Below are positions 1 to 6,884 of a stretch of DNA of 35,145 nt, piece by piece; position 1 is the first letter of the stretch; every line of letters begins with the position of its first letter. Source of the DNA: Bacillota bacterium (GTDB lineage: Bacteria; Bacillota_C; Negativicutes; JAEYSJ01); contig JAEYSJ010000117.1 in assembly GCA_023434855.1 (NCBI GenBank), forward strand, positions 1 to 35,145, given 5' to 3'. The notes below the pieces were generated by a model that ran no database searches, was not told the origin of the DNA, and saw only the letters and a program-made list of their open reading frames with translations. The position numbers and the translations under genes are program-made.

Positions 1-641
1 CGGAAGAACTGGCAGCGCTCCTGCGGCAAAACAGCCACAACTCCTGCTCGACGAAGAAGGCGGACGCCATCCTGGACCTTGTCGGAAAGGACGGTGACAC
101 CACTAGGGCTTACCAGGAGACAAGGGACTTCATCGTCAGAAGCATCGCCGCAGACATCCGCGCCCGCCAGCGGGACATCGCCGAGGCGGAGAAGGCGCTC
201 AGGCGGATGCTGGAGGTTGTGGACTGCAGGCTGGAGACCATGCCGGGCGTGGACACGGTGACGGCGGCGGCGCTGCTGGCCAACGTCGGCGACGTCAGGC
301 GCTTTTCGAGCGCCGACAAGCTGGCGAGGTTCGCGGGCGTCGCGCCGGTGCGGTTCAGTTCGGCTGGCAAAGGCAAGGACCAGAAGAGCAAGCAGGGCAA
401 TCGGGAGCTTCACAGCATCCTCTACTTCCTGGCCATCCAGCAGGTGCAGGTGGCCAAGGTGTCGGAGAAGCCCCGCAACCCCGTGTTCCACGACTACTAC
501 CACCGGAAGATCGCCGAGGGCAAAACCAAAAAGCAGGCGCTGATTTGCGTCATGCGCCGCCTGGTCAACATCGTCTACGGGATGATGAAGCACCGGACTG
601 CCTACGTGATGCCTGAACTGCCGGAGAAAGAGGCCGTGTGA
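1..641 (+). CDS. IS110-family transposase, C-terminal part (5' end outside window)
   Basis: The reading frame is open from base 3 and ends in TGA at 639-641. The visible part starts in the helical linker (ALLRQNSHNSCSTKKADAI) and continues into the Transposase_20 domain: MPGVDTVTAAALLANVGDVR, then FAGVAPVRFSSAGKGKDQ and KQGNRELHSILYFLAIQQ. This is the Gly/Ser-rich C-terminal half of IS110/IS1111 DEDD-Ser recombinases, which move circular intermediates without classical terminal inverted repeats. The N-terminal DEDD (RuvC-like) half lies upstream of the window. The gene is strikingly GC-rich compared with everything to its right, which points to recent arrival from another genome. It points toward the toxin/immunity locus, whose last gene ends only 283 bp away. 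The family call is firm; completeness and activity cannot be judged. Confidence 0.9.
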   Translation, partial: EELAALLRQNSHNSCSTKKADAILDLVGKDGDTTRAYQETRDFIVRSIAADIRARQRDIAEAEKALRRMLEVVDCRLETMPGVDTVTAAALLANVGDVRRFSSADKLARFAGVAPVRFSSAGKGKDQKSKQGNRELHSILYFLAIQQVQVAKVSEKPRNPVFHDYYHRKIAEGKTKKQALICVMRRLVNIVYGMMKHRTAYVMPELPEKEAV

Positions 642-923
642 CGGCAGTGGCAGCATCCGCGAAAGATGCTGCCACTGTTGTGGGTCTTTTGTGTTGTTGT
701 CCGCCGGAAGCGACAATTGCGTCAGATGCGTCACTGATGCTCTGGACGGTACTGACGCTTCGCTAGGGGCATTGCGGGTGACTGACTGCAGAATCTGAAT
801 TCTGCGGTCAGTTTCCGTGCCCTCTGTTTTTCAGGAAGCTATGGCACGCAAGGATTTCTCTGCTGCAGCTACCTTCGTCCAACGTTTTGCAGTGAGTTTA
901 GGCGGAGTTTTGCAGTGAGCTTC
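642..923. other. IS110 downstream non-coding end: two hairpins and a direct repeat
   Basis: No gene is seen. Right after the transposase stop there is a strong hairpin at 643-676 (CAGTGGCAGCATC / GATGCTGCCACTG). A second palindrome lies at 781-812 (ACTGACTGCAGAAT / ATTCTGCGGTCAGT). The 13-mer GTTTTGCAGTGAG occurs at 884-896 and again at 907-919, just before the stop of the minus-strand immunity gene. IS110-group elements carry a structured non-coding (bridge) RNA beside the transposase; in the IS1111 subgroup it lies downstream. This stretch could therefore hold that RNA and the right IS end. That role is inference. Confidence 0.45.
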
Positions 924-1373
924 TCAACTTCCCTCAATGACGGAAAGCGCCTGATTGATTGCCTTGCCGATTTCTTCGTCTGTCGCATTGAGCCCTAACT
1001 GTACTTTTTCTCGCGACTTTCTCGGCATGTACGAGTTATCTTTCTGTCGCTCCATCGGTTCAAATGTATATCCTTGTTCCGTATCCCACAATCCATCTAC
1101 CAACACGTGCTCTCTGGCAAATTTGCTCCAAATTTTAATGCCAGTAGCGGCTTCAAAGACATTAGGGAGCGACTTCACATCCTCGATAACCGGACTGTTT
1201 TGGCTCACAAAAAAACTTTCTCGCACCGCTAGACCCAAGTCGTGATTCCCCTGAGAACTTGGAAGTTGTTTTGGAAAATTGAGCGCCCTTCGAATTCCAT
1301 TTTGATCAAAGCCATAAGGAACAATCAGGACATTGTCTCGTATACTCTTAAATACGTGAACGGTATATTTCAT
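924..1373 (-). CDS. Probable immunity protein, DUF1436/CdiI-like
   Basis: 149 aa. The start ATG at 1373 has GAGGTGAT five bases upstream. It begins 19 bp after the stop of the toxin gene, so the two are probably co-transcribed. The pattern MKYTVHVFKSI...VLIVPYGF..., HDLGLAVRESFFVSQ, then TGIKIWSKFAREHVLV and EEIGKAINQAL resembles, from memory, the DUF1436 family (CdiI immunity proteins of contact-dependent inhibition systems), known to neutralise nuclease-type CdiA C-terminal toxins. No signal peptide or membrane segment is visible, as expected for protection against a cytoplasmic nuclease. The role as cognate immunity protein is inferred from family resemblance plus position. The family assignment was not searched. 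Confidence 0.65.
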   Translation of the reverse strand: MKYTVHVFKSIRDNVLIVPYGFDQNGIRRALNFPKQLPSSQGNHDLGLAVRESFFVSQNSPVIEDVKSLPNVFEAATGIKIWSKFAREHVLVDGLWDTEQGYTFEPMERQKDNSYMPRKSREKVQLGLNATDEEIGKAINQALSVIEGS

Positions 1374-1392
1374 TTCAGATCACCTCACATCC

Positions 1393-2772
1393 TTATTTTA
1401 CCACAACAATTCTAAATCCAATACCTGCATCTATAGCATACTGCTTAGCTAGATTTATGGCATTCAATTGTTGCGCAGTCAATTGGGCTTCGGGCAACGC
1501 AAGCTCGAATACTTTTCTAGTGAAGTCAGCTTCTGAAACAAATACTCCATTCCTCATTCCACTTTGAAAACCTTTTAGGGCATCAATATCTGCTTTCATT
1601 CTCCCGAACATCGCAACCTCATTCTGATAGGTTGGGGCGAGAACATCCAAGCTTTTAGTACTGGTTAAGACTCCGTTTTCTAGTTTATCTACGGTCGGGA
1701 AAGTTCTACCCAAATTATTACCAAGCGCCCTGTCAATTATGTTCCCCCGCGTGATTGGCCCTTTAGTCCACGGACTTTCGGCCAGAACCTTGACCTCATC
1801 TGCAAGAACTGTAGTAGCTTTACTCGACCCCTGAATAAAAACACTTTCAGACTGAGAAGCTTTGTCTAAAATAGGCCCGCCCATACCCATAGTAAATTTT
1901 GTGGATAAACTATCAGCAGCAGTTTGAATGAATTCCTGCTGCTGATAGAACTTTTCCAGATCATCAGGATGTACTCTTCCGGCAGCGCTAACCCTCCATA
2001 AAACCCCATTTGGATTATAATCCAACCTATAATCGAATGCTATATCCAGATCATTAAGTGTCGCATCAATAAACGCAGGATTATTAGGCGCTAATAATCG
2101 CTGAGAACTATAATGCCAATTCTCAGCGAAGGATTGTTTTAAGTCAGAAGAGAACGAATAATCAATCGTAAATATATTACTTTTCTCCGTTTCCGTAGCC
2201 TGTCCCGCGACTTCGCCCTGTGTAACTCTAAGATACGTCAAATCATTATCAACATCGATTTTTGAGGCCCGGTAGGCAGCCAACTCCGATTTATGGTCAG
2301 CAATTTTCCGTTCCCGCTCGGCCGGCGAGCTACTGTTGGCAATATCAGTAATTAATTTTTTGTAATTGTAATTCCAATCTGATAAGTTGATCTGCCGTGT
2401 CATTTCATCTGTAACTTGTTGATCGCTCCACCCGGAGTTTGCCGCCTTCAACTCCCGCCAAGTTCGATCATACCATGCTGCGCCTGAATTGTTATCAGTT
2501 TGTTCTAGCACAACGGCAGTGTCCAGAACGTTAGGTGAGACAGGATTTGTTTGCGGCAAAGCGGCACTGCTTCTGCCACTGTTCAAATGCACAGTGGCAA
2601 TTCCATCAAACGTTGCTTGTTGTCTCGCCAACCATTCTTCCTTTGTTCCTGCCGCAGTCGTATAATAAGTTCCCAAGCGACAGACGACAAATAGATTTCC
2701 TTGTTGATCTGCTTCAATTGCGTTGTCACCTAGCATAGAATATAAGAAATTTCCAAAATAATCATCGCCCAT
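1393..2772 (-). CDS. Polymorphic toxin with C-terminal nuclease-like domain (module A)
   Basis: 459 aa from the ATG at 2772, which has AAAGGTGAT six bases upstream. A longer in-frame start at 2841 lacks such a site. No signal peptide or membrane segment is visible. Residues about 1-330 form a scaffold. Part of it (ENWHYSSQRLLAPNNPAFID, then VHPDDLEKFY) is shared with the module B toxin (ENWQYHFQTSLGPASTAAID, MHPDDFAKY). The last ~125 residues are a separate domain: RGNIIDRALGNNLGRTFPTV, D362, then STKSLDV with K373, a YQNEVAMF helix and a final strand GFRIVVVK. This resembles PD-(D/E)XK-type nuclease toxins at the C-terminus of CdiA proteins that pair with DUF1436-type immunity proteins, as here. 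Catalytic residues are inferred. Export route unknown. It lies downstream of tail genes, but terminator-like hairpins separate them. Confidence 0.65.
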   Translation of the reverse strand: MGDDYFGNFLYSMLGDNAIEADQQGNLFVVCRLGTYYTTAAGTKEEWLARQQATFDGIATVHLNSGRSSAALPQTNPVSPNVLDTAVVLEQTDNNSGAAWYDRTWRELKAANSGWSDQQVTDEMTRQINLSDWNYNYKKLITDIANSSSPAERERKIADHKSELAAYRASKIDVDNDLTYLRVTQGEVAGQATETEKSNIFTIDYSFSSDLKQSFAENWHYSSQRLLAPNNPAFIDATLNDLDIAFDYRLDYNPNGVLWRVSAAGRVHPDDLEKFYQQQEFIQTAADSLSTKFTMGMGGPILDKASQSESVFIQGSSKATTVLADEVKVLAESPWTKGPITRGNIIDRALGNNLGRTFPTVDKLENGVLTSTKSLDVLAPTYQNEVAMFGRMKADIDALKGFQSGMRNGVFVSEADFTRKVFELALPEAQLTAQQLNAINLAKQYAIDAGIGFRIVVVK

Positions 2773-2828
2773 ATATGCATCACCTTTAGATATTGATAAA
2801 TTGTCACCCAGCCTCTTTTGGGTATAAA

Positions 2829-2876
2829 AAATTGCAAGCATTCACCGCTTTTAGGCGGAATAGCTTGCGATTTTTT
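2829..2876 (-). terminator. Hairpin with T-tail just upstream of the toxin gene
   Basis: On the minus strand GCAAGCTATTCCGC, a short loop, and GCGGTGAATGCTTGC form an imperfect stem followed by AATTTTTTA. It looks like an intrinsic terminator for transcripts arriving from the tail genes, so the toxin may need its own promoter or read-through. It lies in the 2842-3259 gap, which holds no supportable gene. Confidence 0.5.
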
Positions 2877-2916
2877 CAGTGCCATGCAATTCGCATCACT
2901 TTAAAATCGAATTTGC

Positions 2917-2946
2917 ATAAAAATAGCCGCTCATTTAGCGGCACGG
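2917..2946 (-). terminator. Second hairpin with T-tail
   Basis: On the minus strand GCCGCT AAATG AGCGGC is followed by TATTTTTA, a compact intrinsic-terminator shape. It directly follows a stretch (2956-2983) that shares 26 of 28 bases with the IS110 transposase at the left edge of the window. Module B has neither this hairpin nor the IS110-like stretch. Confidence 0.5.
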
Positions 2947-2955
2947 TTCAGGGAG

Positions 2956-2983
2956 AACAGCCATAATTCCTGCTCGACGAAGC
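2956..2983 (+). repeat. 28-bp fragment matching the IS110 transposase gene
   Basis: The sequence from AACAGCCATAATTCC to GACGAAG repeats bases 32-59 of the window with two differences. In the transposase frame it encodes NSHNSCSTK, as in the real gene. Flanks on both sides do not match convincingly. It could be a remnant of another IS110 copy or a shared short motif. Confidence 0.45.
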
Positions 2984-2988
2984 GGGCT

Positions 2989-3212
2989 CTTATCTCTTCA
3001 GCCGTACTATCTCTACTTTCGTTTAGACTTTCACCATTAAACAAAAAAGGCCATCAGGCTTGTTGCGTTTGTGTTATGAAGCTTTACAGTACTTGCTCGG
3101 TAAACTTTAGATGTATTTGAATTACTTTAAGACATTAAAATCCTTTACGCATTGCTTCAATCAAAAACAATGCGTAAAGGATTAATTCAATTTTATAATA
3201 ATGGAGTCTTAT
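2989..3212. repeat. Inter-module repeat, copy A (pairs with 8769-9043)
   Basis: Starting at CTTATCTCTTCAGCC, this non-coding stretch aligns in order with 8769-9043 (CTTATCTCTCCAGCC...). Shared blocks are ACTTTCGT-TAGACT, AAACAAAA, GGCC, GACATTAAAAT, AATGCGTAAAG-ATTAATTC and GGAGTCTTAT. Divergence is moderate and there are several indels. It is part of the module duplication and ends exactly where module B loses the tail genes. Confidence 0.75.
3137..3184 (-). terminator. Terminator after the tail tube gene
   Basis: A perfect inverted repeat, AATCCTTTACGCATTG and CAATGCGTAAAGGATT, is separated by 13 bases and followed on the minus strand by TTTTAATG. It lies 76 bases past the tail tube stop and should end the tail operon. 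In module B the matching hairpin is broken: one arm has lost ACGC. Confidence 0.7.
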
Positions 3213-3259
3213 AAGACATCCATTGATATAGATTCCAGAGGCATACTGGGATAATCAGT

Positions 3260-4210
3260 TTACGTCGCGTAAGAAGCCCGGCTATTGACCAGTGTCGCGA
3301 CGATAATGCTGTTGCCTGTGCCGCTGGCGTAAAATGCCTTGAAGGGTAAAGTGATCGTAATGCCTTTTTCATTCACGATGCCGGGAGAAGTCTGCTGGAA
3401 TACCACTTCTTCCATAAAAAACTGCAAGCTGTGGTTGCCGTTGGTAAACTTGAAGTTAAGCGAAGACTTGGTGTTGTTAATCGCCTTATTAAGCAGCGTG
3501 GTATCTTCAAAGAACGCCTTGATGCTGCCAGATAACTGCAAATACCCTTCCGGCAGAGCGGTACGGCAACCGCCGCCGCCGATGGCGTAGGAGTTGGCAT
3601 CCAGACCGAAGTCGGCAGTCAGAGTGGCTTCGGTAACAATCGCGAGCTGCGAGCCGCCTTCTTCAATAGAGCCCTGGAAATTGCTGAATTTGAGCAGCAA
3701 AAAATCAATTAACGTCGATGCAAATGTTGCAGTGCCGACCGTTCGCTTGGCCCCAAGCAGGTCAATATTCGCGGTCAATTCATTATCGCCGCCGTAGGTG
3801 AAGGAGAATTTATTCACTTTACAGCCATTAAACATTTCATAGGCCGGAACATCCGGATATTGCTGTTCCAATACCAGCGACGGCTGGCTATCGGTCACTT
3901 TGAATACATGTGTGTACGGGTCGGCAGATCCGGTGGTCGCCGGACTGCCAAACATTGCCCGCAGCCAGTAGCCGATGCCGATCTGATCGATCGGCACAAC
4001 AATGCTGCCAGATACATCGATATTGCCAATGGCTGGCTCGTCCTTGTCACGGCGTCCGCGAATGGTCGTCGAGTCAATCGTTTTCTGCGTAATATCAATT
4101 TTCGATTGATTAAACGGCATATTATAGCCGGTAGAAGAAGCCGGAGTTTTGCCATATGTGCTTTCATAACCCAGTGCCAATTGAGAATTATATCCTTTTG
4201 CTTTTGACAT
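3260..4210 (-). CDS. Phage tail tube protein
   Basis: 316 aa. The start ATG at 4210 is preceded by AAGGAGG at good spacing. The protein begins MSKAKGYNSQLALGYESTYG and continues with TTIRGRRDKDEPAIGNIDVS and GSIVVPIDQIGIGYWLRAMF, the early beta-rich layout of siphophage-type tail tube subunits. Two similar halves are apparent: GCKVNKFSFTYGGDNELTAN and later LPEGYLQLSGSIKAFF with LNFKFTNGNHSLQFFMEEV. The family assignment is by recalled resemblance. In phages such subunits polymerise into the DNA conduit. The gene before it encodes the probable tail-completion protein, the usual phage order. No tape-measure, sheath, baseplate or capsid gene follows, so this is a fragment of a tail module or a domesticated one. 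Confidence 0.75.
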   Translation of the reverse strand: MSKAKGYNSQLALGYESTYGKTPASSTGYNMPFNQSKIDITQKTIDSTTIRGRRDKDEPAIGNIDVSGSIVVPIDQIGIGYWLRAMFGSPATTGSADPYTHVFKVTDSQPSLVLEQQYPDVPAYEMFNGCKVNKFSFTYGGDNELTANIDLLGAKRTVGTATFASTLIDFLLLKFSNFQGSIEEGGSQLAIVTEATLTADFGLDANSYAIGGGGCRTALPEGYLQLSGSIKAFFEDTTLLNKAINNTKSSLNFKFTNGNHSLQFFMEEVVFQQTSPGIVNEKGITITLPFKAFYASGTGNSIIVATLVNSRASYAT

Positions 4211-4222
4211 GTTTGTACCTCC

Positions 4223-4699
4223 TTAGTAGCTAATGGAATATCCATTAGCGGGCGTAATTTTTAGGCAAATGTCCATCCTGCCGGGAAAACGCGGATAATA
4301 GGCTACCGGTTCGATCGAATAATTCACCGTGCTGATTGGATTATCAGTACTTAAACCAGCCAACTCCTCATATATCAGTTGACCGAGACTGTCGCACTCG
4401 CCTACCCCCGCATACTCGGTTACTCCATTGGTCGTGTTCGAAGTTTCCTGCACGATCGCCCAACCAATCGTGATATTATACGTAAACTCTTGCAATTCCA
4501 GGCCTTCCGATTTCGCTCCAGGGTAAATAATAATCAGCGGGCAATCGGTATTGACCGGCAGAGCTTTGCCGTTAACGCCAACATAAATTTTTGGCGACGC
4601 GCTATACTTGGTTGTGCAAAATGTTTGTATTGCCGTGCTGGCCTGCAAGGCATCCCGCCATTTGCTGATAATGTCGCTTAATTTTAACGTTGAAACCAT
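4223..4699 (-). CDS. Putative phage tail terminator/completion protein
   Basis: 158 aa. Start ATG at 4699 with GGGG eight bases upstream; the stop lies 12 bp before the tail tube start. No firm motif is visible. An N-terminal helix (LKLSDIISKWRDALQASTAI) and a beta-rich remainder (LPVNTDCPLIIIYPGA, FTYNITIGWAIVQET), ending MDICLKITPANGYSISY, fit the small proteins encoded directly before the tail tube gene in siphophages, which cap the tail at the head end. The assignment rests mainly on position, size and secondary-structure impression. It could also be a neck protein. Confidence 0.5.
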   Translation of the reverse strand: MVSTLKLSDIISKWRDALQASTAIQTFCTTKYSASPKIYVGVNGKALPVNTDCPLIIIYPGAKSEGLELQEFTYNITIGWAIVQETSNTTNGVTEYAGVGECDSLGQLIYEELAGLSTDNPISTVNYSIEPVAYYPRFPGRMDICLKITPANGYSISY

Positions 4700-4738
4700 G
4701 TCATCATCCCCTTTCCTTCATGCTACGCTGAATTCTTG

Positions 4739-4888
4739 TTAGTGACTGCCGGCATACACGCCCAACTGACAGATTGCGCACTTGCCGGTGCTATCAACTG
4801 TAATCCACCAGGCGCAAGCATCTTCCAAACATTGACCAAACGAAACCACCTCATTTTTGGGCTTCATACAAATTAATGGGCAATACAT
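4739..4888 (-). CDS. Small Cys-rich protein (49 aa)
   Basis: MYCPLICMKPKN..., 49 aa, start ATG at 4888 with GGAGGGG six bases upstream and stop TAA at 4739-4741. Cysteines at positions 3, 7, 20, 25, 37 and 40 (CPLIC, CLEDAC, CAIC) suggest a small metal-binding knuckle; this is inferred. It sits between the 68-aa gene and the tail-completion gene on the same strand, so it is probably in their transcript. The strong ribosome site and conserved spacing make it a likely real gene. Function unknown. Confidence 0.6.
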   Translation of the reverse strand: MYCPLICMKPKNEVVSFGQCLEDACAWWITVDSTGKCAICQLGVYAGSH

Positions 4889-4963
4889 CTTCTTCCCCTC
4901 CTTACCGTTTTTTGTTGCAGATTTATAATAATTAGTAATAAAAGCAAATTTTGTGTTAACATT

Positions 4964-5170
4964 TTAATCTTCAGCAAAATGATCATCCGAAAAATCATTT
5001 AGTAGATTATGAGAATAAAACCTACGATTGCTGCGAATCCAAGAAATATCCATTGTATTTAGCTGTCGATGTAAATTCTTCGCCCTCATTTGTGCTTCAC
5101 TTTCCGGCAGATTGGTTTCGGTACGGCGATACAGGTCCGTCAACATCTCCAAAGTATAGTAATGACTCAT
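4964..5170 (-). CDS. Small hypothetical protein (68 aa), module A
   Basis: 68 aa, start ATG at 5170 with AAAGGTGTG upstream, 15 bp after the stop of the sigma-like regulator. The product is charged and helical (MSHYYTLEMLTDLYRRTETN, ESEAQMRAKNLHRQL), with no membrane segment. Module B keeps only the first few codons (around 9044-9072): its start codon has decayed to AAA and the rest is deleted. I do not recognise the family. Position between a regulator and tail genes suggests a phage accessory function. Confidence 0.55.
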   Translation of the reverse strand: MSHYYTLEMLTDLYRRTETNLPESEAQMRAKNLHRQLNTMDISWIRSNRRFYSHNLLNDFSDDHFAED

Positions 5171-5185
5171 TTTTCACACCTTTCT

Positions 5186-5560
5186 TCAATGCGAGGAATT
5201 AAGATAGGCGGCCAGTCGGATAACCGCCTGTTGAATATGCGCTTTTACCGTCGCTGTTGAGATACCGAGCATCAAGCTGATTTCATCGACTTTATAACCC
5301 ATTTGAAGCAGTCTGACCACACTTCGTTGCCGTGGCGATAGTGCCACCATTCCCTGATCAATATCGGTAAGCACACAGATAATGTCGTCTTTACTTTGTA
5401 CGGGACTTCCACTAGAGTTTACAAACTCATAACAAACGGCAGTAAATTCAGCTACACTGCGTAATTCCTGATAGCGCCGGATCAGATTTGCAATCTTTTT
5501 CGGCTCATAGTTTCGATACTGCTCGGTTCTTGAAGTTACCATCAAGCAACCATCTTGCAT
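5186..5560 (-). CDS. Sigma-region-4/LuxR-like phage transcription regulator (module A)
   Basis: 124 aa, start ATG at 5560 with AAGGAGGT six bases upstream. The C-terminal ~55 residues form a helix-turn-helix of the sigma-70 region 4/LuxR type: ALSPRQRSVVRLLQMGYKVD then EISLMLGISTATVKAHIQQA. The N-terminal half (PKKIANLIRRYQELR...) is helical; no sigma region 2 is present, so it is not a complete sigma factor. It is near the front of the rightmost-to-leftmost operon that leads to the tail genes, a usual place for a late-gene activator in Firmicute prophages. A paralogue is at 9086-9466 with most residues conserved. DNA binding is confident; target genes are inferred. Confidence 0.75.
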   Translation of the reverse strand: MQDGCLMVTSRTEQYRNYEPKKIANLIRRYQELRSVAEFTAVCYEFVNSSGSPVQSKDDIICVLTDIDQGMVALSPRQRSVVRLLQMGYKVDEISLMLGISTATVKAHIQQAVIRLAAYLNSSH

Positions 5561-5618
5561 ATAGTGACCTCCTTCATAACGACAACTTCTAACTATGTAA
5601 TTTTGCTATCAATGACAC

Positions 5619-5765
5619 CTAGTACAAAATAAGTGTTGTTTTCTTTCGTTTGAGATAAGCGGCAATTAAACATCCGTACTGACCATCCAAAAATCTACAA
5701 GAATCTACCGCCCCGCGACAACGGTTCTCCGTATCTAACCAGCAACAGTCTTTAGAAATTTTCAT
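5619..5765 (-). CDS. Small Cys-rich protein (48 aa), module A copy
   Basis: 48 aa, start ATG at 5765 with AAAGGAT nine bases upstream, stop TAG at 5619-5621. It begins MKISKDCCWLDTENRCRGAV with Cys at 7, 8, 16, 23 and 32, and ends in a basic tail (AAYLKRKKTT). It is the first gene after the YezD-like terminator and precedes the sigma-like regulator by 58 bp. A frameshifted homologue occupies the same place in module B (9576-9674), which supports a real gene in the ancestral module. Possible metal-binding or disulphide peptide; function unknown. Confidence 0.65.
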   Translation of the reverse strand: MKISKDCCWLDTENRCRGAVDSCRFLDGQYGCLIAAYLKRKKTTLILY

Positions 5766-5835
5766 TTTACTACTATCCTTTCTATTCAAAGTAAGCTCAC
5801 CTTTCCTAAAAAAATAGTCCTGGAGATAACGTACG

Positions 5836-5874
5836 AAAAAAAAAGAGGAAGCCGAAGGTTTACCTTCAACTCCC
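5836..5874 (-). terminator. Terminator between YezD-like gene and the tail/toxin operon (A)
   Basis: On the minus strand GGGAGTTGAAGG, a TAAA loop and CCTTCGGCTTCC pair along their whole length using three G-U pairs. They are followed by TC and nine T residues. The same terminator, with base changes that keep the stem, is present in module B at 10282-10317. Confidence 0.85.
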
Positions 5875-5885
5875 TGCGTTGTCGC

Positions 5886-6017
5886 TCAGGATTTTAACCG
5901 TTCCTCTTCAATTGTGTTAATCTGTGTCACTTTTTCATCCCGCACAATAATTTCAATTTTTCCCCATTTCAGCATTTTTGCTTTTTCAATAATTCGATCT
6001 ACAATTTCTTTCATCAT
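5886..6017 (-). CDS. Small YezD-like protein (DUF2292-like)
   Basis: 43 aa from the ATG at 6017 (a second ATG follows directly; AAAGGGTG lies upstream). Sequence MMKEIVDRIIEKAKMLKWGK, then IEIIVRDEKVTQIN. The short helix followed by W/F-G-x-I-x-I-I-V-x-D-x-K-V-x-Q-I is the pattern of the tiny YezD/DUF2292 family, whose role is unknown. The gene is divergent from the XRE-type regulator and shares its 288-bp upstream region, so it is probably controlled by it. It ends in a strong terminator. Only its last ~10 codons survive in module B. Confidence 0.55.
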   Translation of the reverse strand: MMKEIVDRIIEKAKMLKWGKIEIIVRDEKVTQINTIEEERLKS

Positions 6018-6056
6018 GGTACACCCTTTCTAAGTTTTTAACATAGCTTCTGCTTT

Positions 6057-6091
6057 TTTGACAAATCGCTGAGTTATTACTCAACGATTCA
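6057..6091. promoter_or_regulatory. Possible operator between YezD-like gene and XRE regulator
   Basis: TGAGTTATTACTCA is a dyad, and GAGTAAC repeats nearby after CGATTCAA. A related TACTCA lies in the spacer of the regulator's own promoter (6249-6278). A repressor of the XRE family usually binds such short dyads. Inference only. Confidence 0.35.
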
Positions 6092-6248
6092 AGAGTAACA
6101 TCGGTATTTATTTTTGTCAATGTATTACTTATATGAAAATTATTTCATTTAATACCATTTAATTACAAAAAAATATTATTTGTAATTGTTAATATCATAA
6201 TTTGACTACATTTTATCAAAATGATTTTATTTTGTATTATAAAATTCA

Positions 6249-6278
6249 TTGACTTTATACTCACCAAAAAGTTATAAT
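6249..6278 (+). promoter_or_regulatory. Sigma-A-type promoter of the XRE regulator
   Basis: TTGACT at 6249-6254 and TATAAT at 6273-6278 are separated by 18 bases, 27 bp before the start codon. This is a near-consensus vegetative promoter. Its AT-rich upstream region holds no gene. Confidence 0.65.
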
Positions 6279-6304
6279 CAACCCAAAAAATGGAAAGGTA
6301 GAAA

Positions 6305-6700
6305 ATGAATACCAAATATTTTCACCTATTATCACATCATATTCAACAAAGCGGTTTGACTCTTAGACAAATCGCAAAACGATGCCGTGATCTGCATCAC
6401 TCCATCGACCCATCCTATATCAGCAAATTGCAAACCGGTCAATTACCGCCTCCTTCGGAAGAAGTTTCTCAAACATTGGCAAAGGTATTAAATGCTGATG
6501 CTGAGGAACTAATCTATCTGGGTTATATTGAAAAGGCGCCTCTTGTAATTAAGCAAAAACTAGTAAAACAAAACTTGCCAAATGAGGTTTTATCCTGTGC
6601 TATGCGTATCTCTCGGCTTTCTCCCATGCTTAGGATAAAAGTAATGAACGAACTCGAATGGCTGGAAAAACTTGAAAAAAAGCTATCGACCCTGTCTTAA
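6305..6700 (+). CDS. XRE-family transcriptional regulator
   Basis: 131 aa, start ATG at 6305 with GGAAAGG upstream. Residues about 5-70 form a Cro/C1-type helix-turn-helix: HHIQQSGLTLRQIAKRC, DPSYISKLQTGQLPPPSEEV and LAKVLNADAEELIYLGYIEK. The C-terminal part is helical and probably dimerises. It is the only plus-strand gene in the module and faces away from the YezD-like gene, the classic arrangement of a phage repressor over a divergent control region. It probably represses the leftward operon and perhaps itself. Module B lacks it; the homologous position is deleted. Confidence 0.8.
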   Translation: MNTKYFHLLSHHIQQSGLTLRQIAKRCRDLHHSIDPSYISKLQTGQLPPPSEEVSQTLAKVLNADAEELIYLGYIEKAPLVIKQKLVKQNLPNEVLSCAMRISRLSPMLRIKVMNELEWLEKLEKKLSTLS

Positions 6701-6740
6701 GCTAATCCCCTCCTGCCGTAATTGTTTTCAAAATCGATTT

Positions 6741-6808
6741 TTTTGTTAAACGACTTAGTCCCTCTATTCTTTATCCGTACACTTTCTCGGGAAAAAGTAT
6801 AAGTTTTT
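6741..6808. repeat. 68-bp direct repeat, copy A (pairs with 10401-10468)
   Basis: TTTTGTTAAACGACTTAGTC... to GTATAAGTTTTT is identical to 10401-10468 except for one base (6791 G, 10451 A). It is non-coding and lies between the XRE regulator and the module B immunity gene. The match is much tighter than that of the paralogous genes. It contains the small dyad GACTTAGTC. It marks the outer edge of both modules. Confidence 0.8.
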
Positions 6809-6884
6809 TTTAAAAAATTTTTGGTTAAATCCATAGAACAAGTTACACAATATGTAAAAACCCAAGGCATCTTTGATAAATTGC

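Noticed and set aside
110..400. Minus-strand open frame inside the transposase
   Set aside because: It is opposite a clear IS110 coding region; high GC removes stops on the other strand, and there is no ribosome site or family resemblance.
2926..3120. Short minus-strand peptide frame (…RARFVEQELWLFSLN…)
   Set aside because: An open frame exists but has no ribosome site or start, it is not conserved in module B, and the DNA is better explained as an IS110-like fragment plus terminators.
5186..5560. Complete sigma factor
   Set aside because: Only a region-4-type helix-turn-helix is present; regions 2 and 3 are absent, so it is called a sigma-like regulator.
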